Of a stretch of 64,000 nucleotides of DNA, positions 57,964-64,000 are shown one piece after another (position 1 is the first letter of the stretch; each line of letters opens with the position of its first letter). The notes under the pieces were generated by a model. That model was not told where the DNA came from and ran no database searches. It saw nothing but the letters and a program-made list of their open reading frames with translations. The position numbers and the translations under genes are program-made. The DNA lies in contig JABCPU010000157.1 in NCBI GenBank assembly GCA_016800925.1, positions 84,455 through 148,454 on the forward strand. Reading direction: 5' to 3'. Source of the DNA: Suillus spraguei. Its lineage: Eukaryota; Basidiomycota; Agaricomycetes; Boletales; Suillaceae.

Positions 57964-58219
57964 GCAACCTTAGTAGCTACTCCTTGTCCTCGCAAAACAG
58001 GAGGCTCTTCCTCGATGTACAAATACGCACAGTGGAAAACCTTGACAAGAACACACCAGCGTTCAACTGACAAAACTGCACGCCGCGCAAATAATATAGA
58101 CTACACAGATAGATATTCTACCATATGCTATCCAATGTTGTGACCAAATGGAAGGGCTGTGAGACTCGGGATTCTCCGTCTTGTCAGTCATTTCTAGAAT
58201 TTCAGTTAGCTAATTAAAA

Positions 58220-58480
58220 TTCCCAGCCTCAGCAGGACCAATATTTGATGTGCGTTGCTGATTCCAGTGAGACTGGTATTATCTACTAATACGACTCAGA
58301 CACAATTCCGGCAACATGCACACAGCATTCGTGCATACTGACCATGATTTACTTCCTCTTCTTAATAAAGCCTTTGACAGGCAGGATGCACTCGCTCGTG
58401 GGATAATAAGGGACTCCAAACCGGACATGGTTATCGACGAAGAAATGCATGAAGGTAGCTTGTCCTCCAATACACGCGAC
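58220..58480 (+). pseudogene. 5' fragment of the TET/JBP-like gene, cut by H3-tail copy C
   Basis: From about 58,220 the DNA follows the upstream region and first exon of the TET/JBP-like gene at 28.0 kb. The protein reads MHTAFVHTDHDLLPLLNKAF and continues IIRDSKPDMVIDEEMHEGSL, then SSNTRD. At 58,481 similarity ends abruptly and the H3-tail repeat unit C begins. Only about 55 residues before the enzyme domain remain. The first bases of the repeat contain CAGGTAAGAT, a strong 5' splice site in phase with this fragment. Confidence 0.75.
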
Positions 58481-61400
58481 ATGCAGTGGCAATATCAGGT
58501 AAGATGCGACAACTCGGAATGGCTTTAGGGGTATTCGGTGGTGGTAGAGAGTCTTTAGGCCTGGTTCAATAAGCATGGTCTTCGAAGAACACCAAATCCT
58601 GGCAACCTTGAAGAGACTCGGTACCCTGCAACCTTAGCCGGCTGGAGATGAATACCTTGTTCTGAGGTTTGTTTATGGGGTAGATACAATTTCAATTTCA
58701 AGTTATGCTCCAGACCTTCTGCCCACTGCCGGGTTTTGCTGAGTGCTGCCAAGGCGAATTGCAGAACGGCACTAATCTGCCAAGAACACTAGGGTGGTGC
58801 AGTGGCTTCCACAGAACTACCAGCCAGGTAACGACTTCCCAAGTAATACAGGAGAAGGGTAGCACAACCTTGTCTGAATGCCTCCAGATTATAAATCACC
58901 CTTGACAGGATGGTACGCATATGTTTGGATGACTCCAGAACACACCTCCCTTGTCAAGGAGGTATCAAGATGTCATGCAACTCCATTCCGATGGAGTGCA
59001 TGTTGACCATGAGAAGTTGGAAGAAAGTTGGAACATCGACGCCACTTAAAAACACAACTTCTCAATGCTAAACAAACCACTACACGACCACACAATGCAA
59101 ATCAATAAGTTTACCCAAAAACTGAAATGGAACAATGGCGATTGCCGGCGGAGTTCTGAGTGATATCAACAATACGAATTTCAGTCATCTCTATGTTTCA
59201 TCACACGAATAAAAGCAGATTTACATACCCCTCTCTTTCTCACAGTGACAGTAGATGGTTCGTACCAAGCAAACAGCACGGCGACGGCAACACAAAGGAA
59301 ATGTGCTTCAGCCCCACTTTCAACCCATTCGCCAACAGCATCGTGCAATGACTGCAGCAAAACATGCAGCCATCAGTAGGGCACTTCCTCAACCCATCCG
59401 TGATTTTTGCATACCTGTCACCAAGGCTGAGATCTCCATGGATCAATGGGATGCACGTGCACCTCAAAGAATTCACTATGGCGTTCCTGAACTGGTGAAG
59501 TACGGCGCAGGGGATACCGATCAGCTTGAGTGTTTGCGGGTTCCTGCGATGAAGGACAGGCAGCTTCTCGGCTATGTGATCCTCCCCACGAGATATCGGT
59601 CGTCCTGGGTGTATCTTTGCTACTGTGTGGAATACTGGCTCGCTGTATGGAGATGTTGGGATGGTGAGTCTAAGAAGAAGCAGAAAAGGAAGAGTACAAA
59701 GACGCAACAAGGGAGGGCAGAACTAGTGTCCGTGTCTCGCAAGAATGCTGGTGCACGTTTCCTTCAGGCTATGGTTGCGAGGAGAACGGTGTTGGAGGAA
59801 TGTATCGCGAACGGCGTTAATGACGAACGGATCAAATCGCTCGACGAGTTCCTCATCCGTGACCGCCGAGATTGGCTATTCTTGGAATTCGATGAGTTGC
59901 CTAACAATGCAAATGATTACTTACAGGCGGATCCATTGCACGCGGGAAACAAGAATCTCTTCGGTAGGCGTACATGACGCGCTCGTGTACATTGCTGCTG
60001 CTAACTTGCGACGGCCTCAGAAGCGGACTGGGGTGTGAATGCGGATCAAATACCGACGATGCTTGGTGAGACGGACAATTCATGGATGGCTAAGGGCCTC
60101 GACCTCTCAGCTATGTTCAAGAAAAATATCAATGCAGCTCTCAAGCAACTGAAGGAGGGGGAGGGAGTGGACATTACATATGATGAAAACGCGGAATTAC
60201 CAGACAGGTGGCATGAGTCCCATGAGCCTCCAATTCGATTTATCAGTGAACGAAAGGAGCAATTTCTCCGCGATGGTTAGTGGATTAATTCGTGCCTCTG
60301 CCTGAACCAACATCTTGCAGGATTCACCCTTGATGAACCCCTGGTGTTTTTGTACCATTGCTTGGCGGCCGAGGATGGGATCAAACGTGGAGACTTTCTG
60401 AGGGAAATCATGGACATGCTGGACACCGATGAGACACTGCATGAGTGGTCGTCGTGCGTGGACCAGCTGATCGATGGTAACATGACATGGGATGGATTCA
60501 GTCATTTACTGGCCGAAGCATTGAATTTAGAGCCGGATCGTCAGGCCAACACCATCGATTCAGGTACGCGCATTCATCACATCATCACCTCTGCGGGATT
60601 CCATATCATGCCCCGATTCGCAGATGGTGGTGAGCCTGACCTCCCATTTCTCAAGTTGGATGCCAAGATTGCTGTGCGAGCTTACCTACGCAATTCGCAA
60701 AGCGACCTCCAAGCCGCTGCCCAGCAATTTCTCCGTAGCATCGATCGATTCCCTGACTCAGGTACAAACGATCACCAGGTGTGGGCTTGGATTATGAAAA
60801 CGGTCAAACCCGACACTGTGGATGCAGTGCTACAGGAGGCCCATGATCGCGTTTCAGAATCGTTGAATGGGCACCACCAAGGTACGGTTCTTGTATGCTG
60901 CGTGTGTCCGCGTCTCAAATTTGCATACGTAATTCATTGTAGATGACATACAACATCTTTCCACACAGGAAGGGGAAGCGCGTTCATCGATGGGCACGGG
61001 TGTGTGTCTCCTCGTTGTTTTCTGAATCTGCAACCAACGTTCACTGTTGGTTTATTTAGATGATCCGTTGTCCGCGGTGCAAACGCGACCTGCTGAGGAC
61101 ATCACATCCGACATGGATGTGATGTCACCCATTCAAGACAACGAGCGACATCCCGCTGGCCATGTTTCTGCTCTCATTCCTGACAACATTATGGACACAC
61201 CTTCGAAGACGCCTAGTAATCATACTCCTGACATTATCACGGAATATGAGGATGGTCGAAACATACATCCCAACTCAGCATCAGATCCCATTTCGCAATT
61301 CACTGCAGTGGCTGAGGAAGATGGCCAATCGACCGGTGAGGACGACTACATGCCAGAATCACTCTTCTCTCTCGCAAATGTGCAACAGGGGATCAGGGCT

Positions 61401-62123
61401 TACAGCTACGACAGTATCTCGTTCAATGAGCTTTGCAGCGTACTGTTGACTGACACCCCTGCAATTCATGTACAAACGGTGCAGGCAACACTGCGCACAC
61501 TTACTCCTGGTCATGTCAACATAAAGACCCTCGATGCCTTGTTTCAGAAGTTGCAAGAGGAAGCGGCCTTGGCGAGAAGAGTTGTTGATTGAATAACATT
61601 ACGTACTATGCAAGCCACCGGGTTAGTTTATTTTTCATCTTGGACGCACAAGTTGACCTGTGTGGCACCTTCATTTACTGATTAATAGGACGTACTAGGT
61701 TTGCTTGCTTGCTTTTTAGCCGCCTTCAGTGTCACTCACACCTTAAGACATTCAAGCATATCATTACCCAGACGCTGGGCTCATTTTGGTCATTGGCAGT
61801 ACTAATTTTGGATATAAGTATTTATGCAAATCAAAATGATTGTGTGTACTTTGTGTGCGAGTGAATGGATGTTGTGTGTATAGATTTTTTTAAACTGATC
61901 CGGCGCCATAAAGGAATTTGTATGTTACAGCTCAGATGTCAGACCTTGCAGACAGCTGGAGAAATGCATGGAGGTGATACCAGTTAAATGTACCAAAATC
62001 ATACTTTAGATACAAGCGGTGGCCAACAAACTACACACATATACAGGCACCGTTCCAAACTCGATGCTAACTGCACTACCAGTACACTTGAAGTATGTAT
62101 GTAGATGTCATTTCATGTCTTGA
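58481..62123 (+). mobile_element. H3-tail repeat unit, copy C (possibly mobile)
   Basis: Same limits as copy A: ATGCAGTGGCA at the 5' end and CATGTCTTGA at the 3' end. The left junction interrupts a TET/JBP-like gene fragment; the right junction continues into the centre of the palindrome. The iterated TGTCAAGGG units and the hairpin of the 5' flank lie at about 58,890-59,000. No inverted or direct terminal repeats are seen. Confidence 0.7.
59255..61592 (+). CDS. Protein with histone H3 N-terminal tail mimic, copy C
   Basis: Exons are 59,255-59,963, 60,021-60,275, 60,321-60,881, 60,943-61,001 and 61,061-61,592, joined by the same introns as copies A and B. The start is MVRTKQTARRRQHKGNV: A1 is V, Q10 is R, T13 is K and K15 is N, so this copy is a poorer H3 mimic at the first residue but keeps RTKQTAR. 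From about residue 17 it is nearly identical to copy A (no MKI insertion). The upstream flank and the first 16 codons carry most of the differences, so divergence is concentrated at the tail. The last exon matches copy A with a handful of changes. No disabling mutation was seen. Confidence 0.75.
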
Positions 62124-62139
62124 CGGCTCAAGCTATCAA

Positions 62140-62470
62140 GAGTCAATGCAGTAAGTGGAAGATGGTCCATGGCATGCCACAGGGAAGATGCATCATTTGT
62201 GAATGCTTCTACAATCACTAACAGTACAAGGCATTTTATGCCCTTGCACAACAAGAGCATCTGAATCAAAGTTGATTCATCCAGCTGGGCGTCGAGATAC
62301 AGTGAGGTGATGCATCCTTTGGCAAATTCGGTGGCCATGGGCGAAGGCATAAAAATGCCTTGTAACTATTAGTGAATTGTAGAAGCATTCACAAATGATG
62401 CATCTTCCCTGTGGCATGCCATGGACCATCTTCCACTTACTGCATTGACTCTTGATAGCTTGAGCCGTCA
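62140..62470 (-). pseudogene. F-box-type leucine-rich fragment at the palindrome centre
   Basis: The minus strand reads FAKGCITSLYLDAQLDESTL, LLCKGIKCLVLLVIVEAFTN and LWHAMDHLPLTALTLDSLS. The last block recurs on the plus strand in the right arm. The same block is present at 13.86 kb near copy A. Only the spacer part (TSLYLDAQLDEST) is single copy. It is a broken remnant of a larger gene. Confidence 0.4.
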
Positions 62471-62998
62471 AGACATGAAATGACATCTACATACATACTT
62501 CAAGTGTACTGGTAGTGCAGTTAGCATCGAGTTTGGAACGGTGCCTGTATATGTGTGTAGTTTGTTGGCCACCGCTTGTATCTAAAGTATGATTTGGTAC
62601 ATTTAACTGGTATCACCTCCATGCATTTCTCCAGCTGTCTGCAAGGTCTGACATCTGAGCTGTAACATACAAATTCCTTTATGGTGCCGGATGAGTTTAA
62701 AAAAAATCTATACACACAACATCCATTCACTCGCACACAAAGTACACACAATCATTTTGATTTGCATAAATACTTATATCCAAAATTAGTACTGCCAATG
62801 ACCAAAATGAGCCCAGCGTCTGGGTAATGATATGCTTGAATGTCTTAAGGTGTGAGTGACACTGAAGGTGGCTAAAAAGCAAGCAAGCAAACCTAGTACG
62901 TCCTATTAATCAGTAAATGAAGGTGCCACACAGGTCAACTTGTGCGTCCAAGATGAAAAATAAACTAACCCGGTGGCTTGCATAGTACGTAATGCTAT

Positions 62999-64000
62999 TC
63001 AATCAACAACTCTTCTTGCCAAGGCCGCTTCCTCTTGCAACTTCTGAAACAAGGCATCGAGGGTCTTCATGTTGACATGACCAGGAGTAAGTGTGCGCAG
63101 TGTTGCCTGCACCGTTTGTACATGAATTGCAGGGGTGTCAGTCAACAGTACGCTGCAAAGCTCATTGAACGAGATACTGTCGTAGCTGTAAGCCCTGATC
63201 CCCTGTTTCACATTTGCGAGAGAGAAGAGTGATTCTGGCATGTAGTCGTCCTCACCGGTCGATTGGCCATCTTCCTCAGCCACTGCAGTGAATTGCGAAA
63301 TGGGATCTGATGCTGAGTTGGGATGTATGTTTCGACCATCCTCATATTCCGTGATAATGTCAGGAGTACGATTACTAGGCGTCTTCAAAGGTGTGTCCAT
63401 AATGTTGTCAGGAATGAGAGCAGAAACATGGCCAGCGGGATGTCACTCGTTGTCTTGAATGGGTGACATCACATCCATGTCAGATGTGATGTCCTCAGCA
63501 GGTCGCGTTTGCACCGCGGACAATGGATCATCTAAATAAACCAACAGTGAACGTTGGTTGCAGATTCAGAAAACAACGAGGAGACACACCCCGTGCCCAT
63601 CAATGAACGCGCTTCCCCTTCCTGTGTGGAAAGATGTTGTATGTTATCTACAATGAATTACGTATGCAAATTTGAGATGCGGGACACACGCAGCATACAA
63701 GAACCGTACCTTGGTGGTGCCCATTCAATGATTCTGAAACGCGATCATGGGCCTCCTGTAGCACTGCATCCACAGTGTCGGGTTTGACCGTTTTCATAAT
63801 CCAAGCCCACACCTGGTGATCGTTTGTACCTGAGTCAGGGAATCGATCGATGCTACGGAGAAATTGCTGGGCAGTGGCTTGGAGATCGCTTTGCAAATTG
63901 CGTAGGTAAGCTTGCACAGCAATCTTGGCATCCAACTTGAGAAAATGGGAGGTCAGGCTCACCACCATCTGCGAATCGGGGCATGATATGGAATCCGCAG
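62999..64000 (-). pseudogene. H3-tail family copy D, 3' part, inactivated
   Basis: Mirror image of copy C. The last exon is open from a stop near 62,999 back to MDTPLKTPSNRTPD, but the codon before HPAGHVS is TGA (63,444-63,446) where copy C has CGA, giving a premature stop. Exon 3 carries an extra A in the run near 63,940 and a missing C near 63,995, both frameshifts against copies A-C. The 5' part, including any H3-like start, lies outside the window. It is a pseudogene at least in its 3' half. Confidence 0.75.

Larger units (their letters stand above)
60580..64000. repeat. Large near-perfect palindrome (inverted duplication)
   Basis: The right arm (about 62,340-64,000, running off the window) is the reverse complement of the left arm (about 60,580-62,243) with few differences. 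A spacer of roughly 95 bases is centred near 62,291. The arms contain the 3' half of copies C and D, their 3' flank and a piece of the F-box-type fragment. Variants particular to C, such as AGGAAGGGGAAGCGCG in exon 4, are shared by D, so the arms arose by inverted duplication of C and not by independent insertion. Confidence 0.85.

Overview
The window looks like nuclear DNA of a basidiomycete fungus, most likely an agaricomycete. Genes are split by many short introns (about 45-65 bases, GT...AG). There is a secreted pepsin-type protease, an Adp1-like ABCG transporter, a TET/JBP-like dioxygenase and an OrsD/RecQ-like helicase of the kind expanded in agaricomycetes. Most of the remainder is transposon-derived.

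Layout: 1-9,087 is ordinary gene space: aspartic protease (+), dihydropyrimidinase (-) and an ABC transporter with a luminal EGF-like part (-). 9,266-12,557 is a mobile element with 83-bp inverted repeats, itself interrupted by a Tc1-like element. Its right end lies directly upstream of a COX17-like copper chaperone gene that shows no start codon for its upstream exon. 14.3-17.8 kb holds the first copy (A, minus) of a multi-copy five-exon gene. 17.95-18.70 kb is a small TA-flanked element. 19.5-25.1 kb is a large helicase gene, and 26.5-28.0 kb a TET/JBP-like dioxygenase gene. 28.5-30.2 kb holds fragments of a transposase and of the RNA polymerase II largest subunit gene. 31.3-32.7 kb is a nuclease-like hypothetical gene. 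34.2-37.1 kb holds a broken copy (B0) and an intact copy (B, plus) of the five-exon gene. 39.0-45.3 kb has two diverged paralogues of a Cys-rich zinc-finger gene around a LINE RNase H relic. 45.4-53.0 kb holds three DNA transposons, the largest a PIF/Harbinger-type element with transposase and Myb/SANT partner. 54.5-57.2 kb has a tandem Cys-cluster protein and a coiled-coil family. 58.5-64.0 kb contains copy C (plus) and copy D (minus) of the five-exon gene, fused in a very large palindrome that runs off the window.

The most unusual signal is the five-exon repeat family. Its proteins of about 670-710 residues begin with the histone H3 tail: copy A starts M-ARTKQTAR, identical to H3 residues 1-8, followed by R in place of K9. 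Copies A, B and C keep open frames and all splice sites. The heavily diverged relic B0 still begins MARTK. I recognise no domain in the rest of the protein. The family sits in transposon-rich DNA, and copy C starts exactly where a duplicated piece of the TET/JBP-like gene ends. I infer a mobile or segmentally duplicating gene family that displays a histone H3 tail mimic; function and mobility are unproven.

Exon boundaries are read by eye from splice motifs and conserved protein blocks. Family calls rest on motifs, not database searches.
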